Origin: Solitalea canadensis DSM 3403
GTDB lineage: Bacteria; Bacteroidota; Bacteroidia; Sphingobacteriales; Sphingobacteriaceae
Reading direction: 5' to 3'
DNA: 64,000 nucleotides
NCBI RefSeq assembly: GCF_000242635.2
Contig: NC_017770.1
Span: forward strand, 1,562,669-1,626,668
Part shown: piece by piece, positions 1 through 9,954 of the stretch
Position numbering within the stretch: position 1 is the first letter of the stretch
Layout: the number at the start of each line of letters is the position of its first letter
Position numbers and translations under genes: made by a program
The notes under the pieces: model-generated
Seen by the model: only the letters and a program-made list of their open reading frames with translations
Database searches by the model: none
Told to the model about the DNA's origin: nothing

Positions 1-352
1 TAGCCTGCAGAATTGACTGACGAATCCACCATACGGCGTATGAAATGAATTTAAAACCCTTAGTTTCATCAAAACGTTTAGCCGCTTTAATAAGGCCTAA
101 GTTACCTTCATTAATTAAATCGCCAAGAGTTAATCCCTGGTTTTGGTACTGCTTGGCAACAGACACCACAAAACGTAAGTTTGTTTTTGTTAGCCTTTCT
201 AAGGCCGCTTGATCGCCTTCGCGAATTTTTTGGGCAAGTATTACCTCCTCTTCGGCGGTAATCAGATCAACTTTCCCGATCTCATGTAAATACTTGTCTA
301 AAGATTGACTTTCACGGTTAGTGATAGATTGAGTGATCTTTAGTTGTCTCAT
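1..352 (-). CDS. rpoD: RNA polymerase primary sigma factor RpoD/SigA (N-terminal part, runs off the window)
   Basis: The 117 codons visible on the minus strand begin [19 protein letters not shown] and continue through region 1.2 into region 2 ([21 protein letters not shown], then [10 protein letters not shown]), the hallmark of primary sigma-70 factors that bind core polymerase and the -10 element. The start at 352 is the only in-frame ATG before the conserved region. The very short N-terminus, without region 1.1, is usual for Bacteroidota sigma-A. The C-terminal half, with regions 3 and 4, lies outside the window. A -7 promoter match at 732-739 would give a leader of about 375 nt. Confidence 0.95.
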   Translation of the reverse strand, partial: MRQLKITQSITNRESQSLDKYLHEIGKVDLITAEEEVILAQKIREGDQAALERLTKTNLRFVVSVAKQYQNQGLTLGDLINEGNLGLIKAAKRFDETKGFKFISYAVWWIRQSILQA

Positions 353-851
353 TATGTGTCGTTAAGTGAATAAAAATGCTGATTTAGGCGTGGAAATCGC
401 AATAAACAGTACATATCTTATACGACTGGGCGCAAAAAATGTTTTAAAAAAAGTTAAAAAAAATTAACGTAGAAGTTAAAGTCAGCAAACTTGATAAGGA
501 ATGTAAGAGTTGAGAGCGCATTTCCAATTTTTTGCAAAATGCTAAAATTATAGGTAAAAATCAAATATTTTTCAAATTATTTGGGGTTTGACAGAATTAT
601 AGTTGGTTTGGTTAATTTTTTATGATATAAAAAATGGTGAAAAATCTCGCTTAAACTCGGTTTTTAAGCCACTTTTGTATCAAAAATGATATAAATCATA
701 AATGAAAAATATGCTCATTTAAAGATAAAGGCAAAGATAGTATTTAATTTTTAAGAAATAAATTTAATTATTCTTTTACTAAAGTTTTTTTGATGAAAGT
801 GTTTTCGAGCTGTTTTTTTATGAAAAAGTAACAACCCGAAAACTATTTTCT
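353..851. other. Intergenic region upstream of rpoD
   Basis: About 500 bases, AT-rich, with no convincing ORF. It lies between the rpoD start and the stop codon of the MBL-fold gene, both on the minus strand. It probably holds a long rpoD leader, because the best -7 promoter match reading leftward is far from the start codon, at 732-739. Several short A- and T-runs and a small dyad near 676-700 are visible, but none is strong enough to call a terminator or riboswitch. Confidence 0.5.
732..739 (-). promoter_or_regulatory. Candidate -7 promoter element (TATCTTTG) for rpoD
   Basis: The minus strand reads TATCTTTG, an exact match to the Bacteroidota -7 consensus TAnnTTTG. It is oriented toward rpoD but about 380 bases from its start, so the call depends on a long leader. 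No clear -33 TTTG is seen. Confidence 0.4.
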
Positions 852-1691
852 TTATACTTCAGAAAGCATAAAAATATCTTTTACCCGAACACCTTTTTCT
901 GTTTGCTGAAGTGTGCAGCATTCATTTACCGGATCATGCTCAAAGAATAAAATATAATCTTTTTCCGCAGCTTCATTTAAAAATGCTTTTTTTTCTTTTA
1001 TTGTTTCCAATGGACGAGTATCATAACCCATTACATAAGGAATAGGCAAGTGTCCGGTGGATGGAAGTAAATCTGCACAAAAAACGATTGTTTTCCCTTT
1101 GTAACTTAGTTGAGGAAGCATCATCGCATCTGTATGTCCGTACATAAATCGTATGCTGAAATCTTTAATTAACTCCACTCCATCTGTATGTTCAATAAAC
1201 TTCAGTTGTCCGCTTTCCTGGATTGGCAATATGTTTTCTTTTAAGAAAGAAGCTTTTTCACGATCGTTCGGGTATACGGCCCATTTCCAATGATCTTCAT
1301 TGCTCCAAAAGGTTGCATTCTTAAAAGCTGGGATCAATTGGTCTCCATTTCGTTCAATAGCTCCGCCACAATGATCAAAATGAAGGTGAGTAAGAAAAAC
1401 ATCTGTAATATCATCTCTATGGAATCCAAGCGATTTTAAAGAAGAATCAAGCGTATCGTTTCCATGAAGATAGTAATGACTGAAGAACTTATCATCTTGT
1501 TTGTTTCCAATACCTGTGTCGACTAAAATTAGTCGATTTCCATCTTCAATTAATAAGGAACGCATTGCCCAGGTACAAAGGTTGTTTTCGTCGGCAGGAT
1601 TGGTTCGTTGCCATATTGTTTTAGGAACCACACCAAACATTGCCCCGCCATCTAGTTTGAATAGTCCTGTATTGATAGTGTGTAATTTCAT
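852..1691 (-). CDS. MBL-fold metallo-hydrolase
   Basis: A 279-residue metallo-beta-lactamase-fold protein. The metal-binding signature THLHFDHCGG is at about residue 101, followed by a downstream His (YGHTDA), an Asp (FCADLLPS) and a final His (FFEHDP), so all five usual ligand positions are present. It has no signal peptide and is predicted cytosolic. The family includes lactonases, glyoxalase II-like enzymes and other hydrolases. Overall it resembles the N-acyl-homoserine-lactonase-like branch, but the substrate cannot be assigned. It is transcribed alone on the minus strand. The next gene upstream, lpdA, is separated by a mirrored repeat array with a strong hairpin. Confidence 0.85.
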   Translation of the reverse strand: MKLHTINTGLFKLDGGAMFGVVPKTIWQRTNPADENNLCTWAMRSLLIEDGNRLILVDTGIGNKQDDKFFSHYYLHGNDTLDSSLKSLGFHRDDITDVFLTHLHFDHCGGAIERNGDQLIPAFKNATFWSNEDHWKWAVYPNDREKASFLKENILPIQESGQLKFIEHTDGVELIKDFSIRFMYGHTDAMMLPQLSYKGKTIVFCADLLPSTGHLPIPYVMGYDTRPLETIKEKKAFLNEAAEKDYILFFEHDPVNECCTLQQTEKGVRVKDIFMLSEV

Positions 1692-1710
1692 GTGGCTAAA
1701 GTAGGAGTTT

Positions 1711-2012
1711 AGGTTATTAGTTCATAGTTGATAGTTCTGAGTCCATAGTCCATAGTCGATGGTCCATAGTTGATAGATGGTTAATAGTTCATGGTTCATG
1801 GATCGTGGATCATGGTTTGGGTCCATAGTCCATTCATAGTTCATAGTTTTAAGTCGATAGTCTAGAGTGCCTACATAAAAGAAATAGGTTTTCACTTGTG
1901 AAAACCTATTTCTTCAATTTTATAAGAGACTATGGTCTATGGACCATGGACCATGGTCTAATTCTATGATCCGTGAACTATGATCTATGAACCAACAACG
2001 ATCTATGAACCA
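1711..2012. repeat. Mirrored degenerate tandem array, word ~AGTCCAT/ATGGACT (array A)
   Basis: The left arm (about 1711-1870) is a degenerate tandem of words such as TAGTCCA, TAGTTCA and TGGTTCA. After the hairpin at 1879-1914, the right arm (about 1925-2010) carries the reverse-complement words (ATGGACC, ATGGTCT, ATGAACC). The whole segment could fold into one large imperfect hairpin. It begins 10 bases beyond the lpdA stop codon, on the 3' side of that gene. No ORF is present. Confidence 0.8.
1879..1914. terminator. Perfect 17-bp stem hairpin in array A, probable terminator
   Basis: A 17-base stem starting AAGAAATAGG, a TT loop and the exact complement. It is A-rich on the left and T-rich on the right, so it could act in both directions. 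It sits at the mirror centre of array A, downstream of lpdA. Confidence 0.75.
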
Positions 2013-2019
2013 GCAACAT

Positions 2020-3408
2020 CTACAAATGAATCACTTCACCGTATGCATCAGCGGTGGCTTCCATTACGGCTTCGCTCATGGTAGGGTGAGGGTGAACTGC
2101 TTTTAATAATTCAAGTCCTGTGGTTTCTAATTTACGGGCAACAACCGCTTCTGCGATCATTTCAGTAACGTTGGTACCGATCATGTGGCAACCTAAGAAT
2201 TCGCCATATTTAGCATCGAAGATTACTTTTACGAAACCGTCTTTAGCTCCTGCAGCACTTGCTTTACCAGAGGCAGAGAATGGGAATTTACCCACTTTGA
2301 TTTCGTAACCGGCTTCTTTTGCTGCTTTTTCGGTTAAACCAACTGAAGCAATTTCAGGTGTACAGTAAGTACAGCCAGGGATATTACCATAGTTTAATGC
2401 TTCAGGATGATGACCTGCGATTTTTTCCACACAGATAATACCTTCTGCTGAAGCAACGTGTGCTAAAGCTTGACCAGGTACGATATCACCGATCGCATAA
2501 ACTCCAGGTACATTAGTACGATAGAAATCATCAACAACAACACGTCCTTTATCAGTTTTTACACCAACTTCTTCCAGACCAATGTTCTCAATATTTGGAG
2601 TGATACCAACAGCAGAAAGAACAACTTCAGCCTCTAATACTTGCATGCCGGTAGCAGTTTTAACATTTACCTTGCAGATATCGCCTGATTTATCAACCGA
2701 CTCAACAGAAGCATTTGTCATGATGTTGATTCCAGCTTTTTTGAAGCTACGCTCTAATCCTTTAGAGACATCTTCATCCTCAACAGGAACTATATTTGGT
2801 AAAAACTCAACAACAGTAACTTTAGTGCCAATTGAGTTATAGAAATAAGCAAATTCAACTCCAATTGCACCAGAACCAACCACTACTAATGATTTAGGTT
2901 GTTTCTCTAAATTCATCGCCTGACGGTAGCCAATGATTTTCTTACCATCCTGAGGAAGGTTAGGCAATTCGCGAGAACGTGCACCTGTAGCTAAAATGGT
3001 ATGTTTAGCAGTGTATTCGGTGATTTTACCATCAGCCGATTTTACTTCTACTTTACCGCCTTTTTTAATTTTACCCCAACCGGTAATTACATCGATCTTG
3101 TTCTTTTTCATCAAGAACTGAATGCCTTTGCTCATACCATCAGCTACTCCACGACTACGTTTTATAATTGCAGAGAAATCAGCTTCGTGACCATTAACTT
3201 TTACGCCATAATCAGCAGCATGCTCAATATATTCAAATACCTGAGCGCTTTTTAATAAAGCTTTAGTAGGAATACAACCCCAGTTTAAGCAGATACCTCC
3301 GAGATTTTCAGATTCAACCACTGCAGTTTTTAAGCCTAATTGCGACGCTCTGATGGCAGTTACATAACCGCCTGGACCGCTACCGATTACAATTACATCG
3401 TAATTCAT
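2020..3408 (-). CDS. lpdA: Dihydrolipoyl dehydrogenase (E3)
   Basis: A 462-residue flavin disulfide reductase that reoxidises dihydrolipoamide in the pyruvate and 2-oxoglutarate dehydrogenase complexes, using FAD and NAD+. It shows the FAD-binding GSGPGGY motif at residue 9, the redox disulfide CLNWGC at about residues 40-45, a second dinucleotide motif GSGAIGVE near 178, the AIGD FAD contact near 311, and the catalytic HPHPT at about 441. Length is normal. It is monocistronic here, with array A directly beyond its stop. No E1 or E2 genes are nearby, so it may serve several complexes. Confidence 0.96.
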   Translation of the reverse strand: MNYDVIVIGSGPGGYVTAIRASQLGLKTAVVESENLGGICLNWGCIPTKALLKSAQVFEYIEHAADYGVKVNGHEADFSAIIKRSRGVADGMSKGIQFLMKKNKIDVITGWGKIKKGGKVEVKSADGKITEYTAKHTILATGARSRELPNLPQDGKKIIGYRQAMNLEKQPKSLVVVGSGAIGVEFAYFYNSIGTKVTVVEFLPNIVPVEDEDVSKGLERSFKKAGINIMTNASVESVDKSGDICKVNVKTATGMQVLEAEVVLSAVGITPNIENIGLEEVGVKTDKGRVVVDDFYRTNVPGVYAIGDIVPGQALAHVASAEGIICVEKIAGHHPEALNYGNIPGCTYCTPEIASVGLTEKAAKEAGYEIKVGKFPFSASGKASAAGAKDGFVKVIFDAKYGEFLGCHMIGTNVTEMIAEAVVARKLETTGLELLKAVHPHPTMSEAVMEATADAYGEVIHL

Positions 3409-3660
3409 AGTTTATACAGAATTTATATGAATGTGTTTGTTTATTAGTAATTCCTTAAATAGGAAACCATACCGCATAATAACATTAATAGTTAAAAGCG
3501 GTTTTTTTAAGGCAGTGCAAATGTAATAAATGATTCAATATTTCAGCTAAACATTACATTTTGAAGTACTATGCATGCATTATTAACAACTGTGAAAAAC
3601 TCAATGTTAATTTAACTAAAATTTAACACGCATTAATTATGAACATGTTATAATCCTTTC

Positions 3661-3668
3661 TACTTTTG
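3661..3668 (+). promoter_or_regulatory. -7 promoter element (TACTTTTG) for the TonB receptor
   Basis: An exact TAnnTTTG match 40 bases before the start at 3708. The -33 position lacks an obvious TTTG. The remaining intergenic sequence, 3409-3660, shows nothing else recognisable. Confidence 0.55.
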
Positions 3669-3707
3669 CGCCCGAGAGAAGTAATGTTATTCATTTAAAA
3701 AATCTTT

Positions 3708-6518
3708 ATGGGTTATCCTCTACAAAGCAAACTGCTAAAGGGAAGCATTTTAACAGCCATTTTCCTTTTAGTTTTCATTTTCAATTCATTTGCACAATCA
3801 GTAATTAAAGGGAAAGTTATTGATGATGCAACAAACGAGCCTCTTCCGGGCGTTACAATTTCAGTTAAAGGTTCTAACAAAGGAACAGCTACCAACATCG
3901 ATGGATCTTTTACTTTAAAAGTGGCTTCGGGTACTCACACAATTGGTACCTCTTATGTTAGCTACACTCCTCAGGAATTTGATGTAACAATCGGTGACGG
4001 TGAGACAAAAGACTTGGGTGTTATTAAATTAGCTACCAACGCCATCTCAATGAAAGAGATCGTTGTTTCTTCAAACGTTGCGATCGACCGTAAAACTCCT
4101 GTAGCTGTATCCACAATCAAGGCTGAAGAAATTCAGAACAAAATCGGTAACAATGAGTTTCCTGAAGTACTGCGTTCAACTCCTTCTACTTATGTAACTA
4201 AAGGTGGTGGGGGATTTGGTGATTCTCGTATCAATGTGCGTGGTTTTTCTCAAGAAAACATGGCCGTTATGGTTAATGGTGTTCCTGTAAACGATATGGA
4301 GAATAGCCTTGTTTACTGGTCTAACTGGGCCGGTTTAAGTGATGTTGCAAGCAATGTTCAGTTACAACGTGGTTTAGGTGCTACCAAATTATCTGTTAGT
4401 GCTATTGGTGGTACAATGAACGTTGTTACCAAAGCTACTGAAATGAAAAAAGGCGGTTCTGTGGGTACTTCATTTGGTAATGATGGTTATATGAAATATA
4501 ATCTATCATTATCTACGGGTAAACTTAAAAACGGATTAGCGTTCTCTTTTTTAGGTGCTTACACTCAAGGGGATGGGTATGTTGATGGAACTTCATTTAC
4601 CGGATGGAACTATTTCGGTTCTATGGCATGGGAAATCAATAAAAAACATACTTTATCATTATCAGTAACTGGTGCCCCTCAACAACATAATCAACGTCCA
4701 CGTTCTAATGATTATTCTACAAAAGCAATTTCTGTTCAGGACCCGGCTTTTCCAAACGATCCTAAAAAGAAAATCACAATTGATACACCAAGTCCTCAGT
4801 CAGTTGAGGCAATGGGTATTAAATATAATCAGAGCTGGGGTAAACGTAATGGTGAAGAATTCACAATTGCCAATAACTTTTACCACAAACCAATTGCATT
4901 TTTAAATCATTACTGGACTATCAGTCCTAAATTTGACCTTTCAACTGTAGCTTATGTTTCTGTTGGACGCGGTGGTGGAACTGGTGATTTAGGTGGTGGC
5001 ATTAATAAAACACCTTTTTACAACTTGCAACGTACTGATGATCATTTAGTGCGTTTTGATGATATTTTCTCATATAACCAGGGTACTGTAGTAGATGGTT
5101 TCGCAGGTAACAAAACCTTAACTCCATGGGTTGCCACTGCCGATAATGGTGGAGCAAATTATGCGGGTAAACAAGTTGCTTCTTCTGCTGACGGTTTAAT
5201 TCGTCGTGCATCAATGAATGAGCATAACTGGTGGGGTTTTGTATCTAATTTAACTTATAAAGCAAGCACTGACTTTACCATTAATGGTGGTGTTGATTAT
5301 CGTAACTATAAAGGTTTACATTACCGTAGTTTAGATAACTCATTAGGTGCGGATTATTGGTACGAAACTAAAGACGCTAATAATAAAAACAAATATGTTG
5401 CCGCTGGCGATAAAAACACTGCAATTGACTATAATAACAATGGTTATGTAGAGCAAATTGGTGGTTTTGCTTCAGTAGAGTATTCAGTAGAAAAACTTTC
5501 TGCATTTGTTACCGGAGCTGCATCAAATACTTCATACGAACGTGAAGATTTATTCCTTGCGGTTGGTGACCCAAATCGTATGACTCCTGCTAAAAATTAT
5601 TTTGGTTATACTGCTAAAGGAGGTGCAAACTACCGTGTTAACGACGTGCATAATGTATTTGTTAACGTAGGTACTTTCTCACGTGCGCCGTTCTTTAATA
5701 CAGTGTTTGCTGCTAACTCTAATAAACCAATTGATATCCTTGATATTAAGAATGAGAAAATTTACGCAGTTGAATTAGGATACGGTTTCCGTTCTAAATA
5801 CATCAGTGCCAATGTTAACTTCTATAATACCCAATGGGATAATAAAACCATTGCAAAGACAAATCCAAACCTAACAGTTGCTGGAGTTTCTTACGGATTA
5901 TCAAAAACTGTAACTACTGGTTTAAAAGCATTACACCAGGGTGTTGAGATCGACTTCTTTAGCAAACCTCTTGAAAAACTTGAGATCTCAGGTATGATTT
6001 CATTAGGTAATTGGGAATGGAAAAGTAATGGTGTATCGAACACTTATGATCAGAACAATAATATTGTTCCAACTATGGGTAATGTTATTGTTTATGTGGA
6101 TAATGTTAAAGTTGGTGATGCTGCTCAAACTACAGGTTCATTAGGTGCTTCTTACGAAGTTATCAAAGGTTTAAAATTTAGAGTTGATGGATACTATGCT
6201 GATAATCTGTATGCGGCATTTGCTCCAAGTGACAGAAATAAGGTAACTGATATTGGACGTCAGGCTTGGAAACTACCATCTTATTTCTTAGCAGGAACAG
6301 GTTTATCATATTCAACTAAAATAAGTCACACTGCAGTTACTTTCCGTGGTCAGGTAGATAATATCTTTGATAAAGTATATATCGCTGAATCATATACTGA
6401 TACTCCTTTCACTAACAGACAAGGTAGTTTTGAAATTGGTACAGGAGGTTCTTCTTCTAACCAAGTGAATATGGGCTTTGGCCGTACCTTCTCATTAGGT
6501 ATGCAAGTTAAGTTCTAG
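3708..6518 (+). CDS. TonB-dependent receptor with carboxypeptidase-regulatory-like N-terminal domain
   Basis: A 936-residue outer-membrane receptor. It has a signal peptide (ending NSFAQ at about residue 30) and a CarboxypepD_reg-like beta-sandwich at about 32-115 (VIKGKVIDDATNEPLPGVTI). A plug domain follows at about 130-245 (RINVRGFSQENMAVMVNGVP), then a 22-strand-type barrel ending in the aromatic-terminal FSLGMQVKF. These proteins import substrates with TonB/ExbBD energy. No SusD partner is adjacent, so a SusC role is not supported; the plug resembles siderophore or cofactor receptors, and the ligand is unknown. A hairpin terminator follows 30 bases after the stop. Confidence 0.92.
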   Translation: MGYPLQSKLLKGSILTAIFLLVFIFNSFAQSVIKGKVIDDATNEPLPGVTISVKGSNKGTATNIDGSFTLKVASGTHTIGTSYVSYTPQEFDVTIGDGETKDLGVIKLATNAISMKEIVVSSNVAIDRKTPVAVSTIKAEEIQNKIGNNEFPEVLRSTPSTYVTKGGGGFGDSRINVRGFSQENMAVMVNGVPVNDMENSLVYWSNWAGLSDVASNVQLQRGLGATKLSVSAIGGTMNVVTKATEMKKGGSVGTSFGNDGYMKYNLSLSTGKLKNGLAFSFLGAYTQGDGYVDGTSFTGWNYFGSMAWEINKKHTLSLSVTGAPQQHNQRPRSNDYSTKAISVQDPAFPNDPKKKITIDTPSPQSVEAMGIKYNQSWGKRNGEEFTIANNFYHKPIAFLNHYWTISPKFDLSTVAYVSVGRGGGTGDLGGGINKTPFYNLQRTDDHLVRFDDIFSYNQGTVVDGFAGNKTLTPWVATADNGGANYAGKQVASSADGLIRRASMNEHNWWGFVSNLTYKASTDFTINGGVDYRNYKGLHYRSLDNSLGADYWYETKDANNKNKYVAAGDKNTAIDYNNNGYVEQIGGFASVEYSVEKLSAFVTGAASNTSYEREDLFLAVGDPNRMTPAKNYFGYTAKGGANYRVNDVHNVFVNVGTFSRAPFFNTVFAANSNKPIDILDIKNEKIYAVELGYGFRSKYISANVNFYNTQWDNKTIAKTNPNLTVAGVSYGLSKTVTTGLKALHQGVEIDFFSKPLEKLEISGMISLGNWEWKSNGVSNTYDQNNNIVPTMGNVIVYVDNVKVGDAAQTTGSLGASYEVIKGLKFRVDGYYADNLYAAFAPSDRNKVTDIGRQAWKLPSYFLAGTGLSYSTKISHTAVTFRGQVDNIFDKVYIAESYTDTPFTNRQGSFEIGTGGSSSNQVNMGFGRTFSLGMQVKF

Positions 6519-6544
6519 TAAATTATTAATACATAAAATATTTG

Positions 6545-6578
6545 AAGCGCCACCGGATTTCCGGTGGCGCTTTTGCGT
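6545..6578 (+). terminator. Rho-independent terminator
   Basis: A perfect 10-bp stem GCGCCACCGG with loop ATTT, followed by TTTTGCGTTTT, 28 bases past the receptor stop codon. Confidence 0.9.
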
Positions 6579-6705
6579 TTTAAGTAGGTGGTTTTTAACA
6601 AGAGGTTCACAAAAAGCATAACATTTTGTTAATGTATTTTTCTTAAATTCAAGTAAATGATTTGATAATAAAACAGTTATAGCTTAAATAATTACGCTCT
6701 CTATT

Positions 6706-9700
6706 ATGAAAAAGTTTTTACTGTATGCTTCTTTAAAAGGGATAGTATGGGTCATGCTATCCCTTATTTTTTTACCACCTTCTGTAATGGCCCAGGTTAC
6801 AACAGCTTCTATAAATGGCCGTATTACCGATGATCAGGGGCCAATGCCTGGGGTAACTGTTATAGCTGTTCACAAGCCCACCGGAACAAAATATGCCACC
6901 GGAACACGTGAAGACGGGCGCTTTAATTTTCCAAATATTAAGGTTGGTGGGCCCTATACCATTTCAACAACATTTGTTGGCTATAGGGACGAAAGCGTAA
7001 CTGGAATAAATCTCGCACTCGGACAAAACTATACAGTCAATTTTAAGCTTGAAACTTCTTCTACTGAATTGGAGGAGGTGGTAATCAGTGGTAAACAAGA
7101 TAAAACTTTTAATTCTTCTCGTACGGGTGCATCGACCAGTATTTCTAAAGAACAATTGGAGGATCTTCCAAGCTTAAATCGATCATTTCAGGACTTTACC
7201 CGACTTAGCCCGCAATCGGCTAAAGGGATGAATTTTGCCGGAAGAAATTCTTTATTTAATTCGTTAACTATTGACGGATCTGTATTTAATAATCCTTATG
7301 GATTAACCGATTTGCCGGGTGGACAAACCAATGCACAACCAATCAGTTTGGATGCCTTAGATCAGGTGCAGGTTAATTTGGCGCCATACGATGTTCGCTT
7401 AGGTGGTTTTACCGGAGCTGGAATTAATGCAGTAACCAAAAGTGGGACAAATGAGGTATCGGTTTCTGTGTATGTTTTTCGTAAAAGCGATAAACTAACC
7501 GGCGCAAGAGTAGGGGATGTAACCGTTCCTAATCAAGAGTTTGCTTTTTTACAATCGGGAGCATGGGTTGGAGGTGCTATTGTTCCTAATAAACTTTTCT
7601 TTTTTCTAAATGGTGAGCTTGAGCGTCAGAAATCTCCTGGTTCAACTTATTTTGCCAATCGGGGAACTCCTGGAGACGGAGTTTCGAGAGTTTCGGCATC
7701 CGACCTTGATCTGGTGAAGTCTACGCTTATGAATAATTTTGGCTATGACCCTGGGGTATATGAGCTTTATACTAATGAACAAAACAATGACAAGTTTACT
7801 GTCAAATTAGATTGGAACATCAACGACAAAAACAAACTCAGTGTTCGTTATAATTACCTGAAATCATTCAGGGATATTAATACAAGTGGTTCTAATGCAC
7901 GGGGTACTTCTCCGCAACGCGGACCGACGGCTACTTCGTTGCCATTTTCAAATATGCGTTACCGACAATATAATAACATTAACTCGGTAGTGTTAGAGTT
8001 AAATAGCAGATTTGGCTCTAAAGCGTCAAACAACCTGACTATCGGTTATACAGCTTTTCGAGATTACCGAAATATCTTTGGAGATCCTTTTCCGGTAGTT
8101 GATATTGAGGATGGAAACGGAGCTAATTATATTTCATTAGGGGCTGAACCTTTTACCGGTTTAAATAAACTGAATCAGGACATTTACCAGTTTTCAGACA
8201 ATTTTACCTATTACATGGGTAAACACACACTTACGTTCGGGACTGCCAACGAGTTTTATAAATTTTCGAATGGGTTCGCCCAGTTTTTCTATGGTCAGTT
8301 TAGGTATGCAAATATGACTGATTTTGTAAATGCCATGAACGGAACAGGTGGAAATCCCCTATTATATCAATTAACTTATTCAGCAGTTGCAGGGAATCCT
8401 ACACCAACAGCCGACTTAAAATCAGTTAATTTGTCTTTTTACGCACAAGATGAATTTCAGATCAAAAACAACTTTAAGCTAACTTATGGCATCAGGGTTG
8501 ATATTCCGTTTTATCCAACTGATCTACCCTCAAATAATGTAGTAACTGAACTAACATTTAGAAACGGAGAAAAATTAAATACTTCGACCTTGCCTAAAAC
8601 CCAAGTGTTATGGTCGCCACGGGTAGGATTTAATTGGGATGTAAGGGAAGATCAATCACTGCAAGTAAGGGGAGGAACGGGTATTTTTACCGGAAAAATT
8701 CCTTTTGTATGGGCCGTAAATCAGGCTGGAAATAATGGTTTGTTGTTCGGACAAGAATTTTCGAATAACCCGGCTAATCGTCCTTTCAACCCGGACGTTA
8801 CAGCTTATATTCCGGCAAATCCGTCTACACCATCAACATTTGCAATCAATGTAAATAGTCCAGACTTAAAAATGCCGCAAGTTTGGCGTTCTAATTTGGC
8901 AGCAGATATTCGATTACCCAAGGATCTTGTGTTAACCCTTGAAGGAATTTATACAAAAGACATTAATGCAGTTTATCATCGTGATGCCAATCTTGTAAAC
9001 GCGACAGGAAAACTTGCAGGTGTAGATAATCGGGATCAGTTTCCCGGAGGAAATGCCAATAGGATTAATGCACAGATTACCAATGCGATTGTATTGGATA
9101 ATACTTCAGAAGGCTGGTCTTATGCATTAAGTGTCCAACTTCAAAGAACTTTTAAATTTGGACTCGACTTTATGCTGGCCTATACTTATTCACAGGCAAA
9201 AGATGTAACCTCTAGTCCAGGATCACAGGCAGCTTCGGCCTATAATGGTAACCAAGTGGTCAACGATCCTAATAACCCGGTTTTATCCTATACCAGTTTT
9301 ATGCTTGAACATAAAGTGGTAGGATCATTAAGCTATAACTTCAAGATATTTAAAATTGCTCCGACAACACTTTCATTGATTTACGAAGGTGCAGCTTATG
9401 CCGATCAGTTCAATAATACCCGGATTTCCTATGCTTATTCAGGTAATGTGAACAGAGATGGAAGTACTGGAAGTAATGACCTTATGTTCATTCCACGCGA
9501 TCAAAATGATATAATTTTGATAACCGAAAATGCCACAGACACCAGAACTCCAGAGCAAATTTGGGATCAACTAAATGCATACATTACGCAAGATGAATAT
9601 TTAAACAGTAGGAGAGGTCAGTATGCAGAACGTAATGGAGGTAAATATCCATGGGCCAATCGTTTTGATTTGCGCTTCACTCAGCAGATTTTTACTGAAT

Positions 9701-9954
9701 GGGAAGCTCCCAAAAGTCGTTTTGAATTTACACTGGATATCATCAATATCGGAAACCTGATTAGTCGCGATTGGGGTGTAACCAAAATAATTAATACCGC
9801 TACACCAGTAGTTTTGCGTGACTTTAGCGGACCTAACGGCCAACCAAGGTTCACCTTTCCCTCTAGGCTTGCAGGAACTTCAACCTTTAGTAATAACACT
9901 TTCACAGATTCACGGTGGAGAATGCAGCTAGGGTTCAGGTATACGTTTAATTAA
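6706..9954 (+). CDS. TonB-dependent receptor-like outer membrane protein (Oar-type, carboxypeptidase-regulatory domain)
   Basis: 1082 residues. The signal peptide ends near SVMAQ (about residue 30). A CarboxypepD_reg/Cna-B-like domain covers about 35-120 (ASINGRITDDQGPMPGVTV), a plug about 130-230, and a long barrel ends in LGFRYTFN with a C-terminal aromatic. Length and domain order match the Oar-like group of TonB receptors common in Bacteroidota, whose substrates are mostly unknown and may be peptides or proteins. It follows another TonB receptor but has its own start and is separated from it by a terminator. Downstream lies mirrored array B, without a classical T-run terminator. Confidence 0.88.
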   Translation: MKKFLLYASLKGIVWVMLSLIFLPPSVMAQVTTASINGRITDDQGPMPGVTVIAVHKPTGTKYATGTREDGRFNFPNIKVGGPYTISTTFVGYRDESVTGINLALGQNYTVNFKLETSSTELEEVVISGKQDKTFNSSRTGASTSISKEQLEDLPSLNRSFQDFTRLSPQSAKGMNFAGRNSLFNSLTIDGSVFNNPYGLTDLPGGQTNAQPISLDALDQVQVNLAPYDVRLGGFTGAGINAVTKSGTNEVSVSVYVFRKSDKLTGARVGDVTVPNQEFAFLQSGAWVGGAIVPNKLFFFLNGELERQKSPGSTYFANRGTPGDGVSRVSASDLDLVKSTLMNNFGYDPGVYELYTNEQNNDKFTVKLDWNINDKNKLSVRYNYLKSFRDINTSGSNARGTSPQRGPTATSLPFSNMRYRQYNNINSVVLELNSRFGSKASNNLTIGYTAFRDYRNIFGDPFPVVDIEDGNGANYISLGAEPFTGLNKLNQDIYQFSDNFTYYMGKHTLTFGTANEFYKFSNGFAQFFYGQFRYANMTDFVNAMNGTGGNPLLYQLTYSAVAGNPTPTADLKSVNLSFYAQDEFQIKNNFKLTYGIRVDIPFYPTDLPSNNVVTELTFRNGEKLNTSTLPKTQVLWSPRVGFNWDVREDQSLQVRGGTGIFTGKIPFVWAVNQAGNNGLLFGQEFSNNPANRPFNPDVTAYIPANPSTPSTFAINVNSPDLKMPQVWRSNLAADIRLPKDLVLTLEGIYTKDINAVYHRDANLVNATGKLAGVDNRDQFPGGNANRINAQITNAIVLDNTSEGWSYALSVQLQRTFKFGLDFMLAYTYSQAKDVTSSPGSQAASAYNGNQVVNDPNNPVLSYTSFMLEHKVVGSLSYNFKIFKIAPTTLSLIYEGAAYADQFNNTRISYAYSGNVNRDGSTGSNDLMFIPRDQNDIILITENATDTRTPEQIWDQLNAYITQDEYLNSRRGQYAERNGGKYPWANRFDLRFTQQIFTEWEAPKSRFEFTLDIINIGNLISRDWGVTKIINTATPVVLRDFSGPNGQPRFTFPSRLAGTSTFSNNTFTDSRWRMQLGFRYTFN

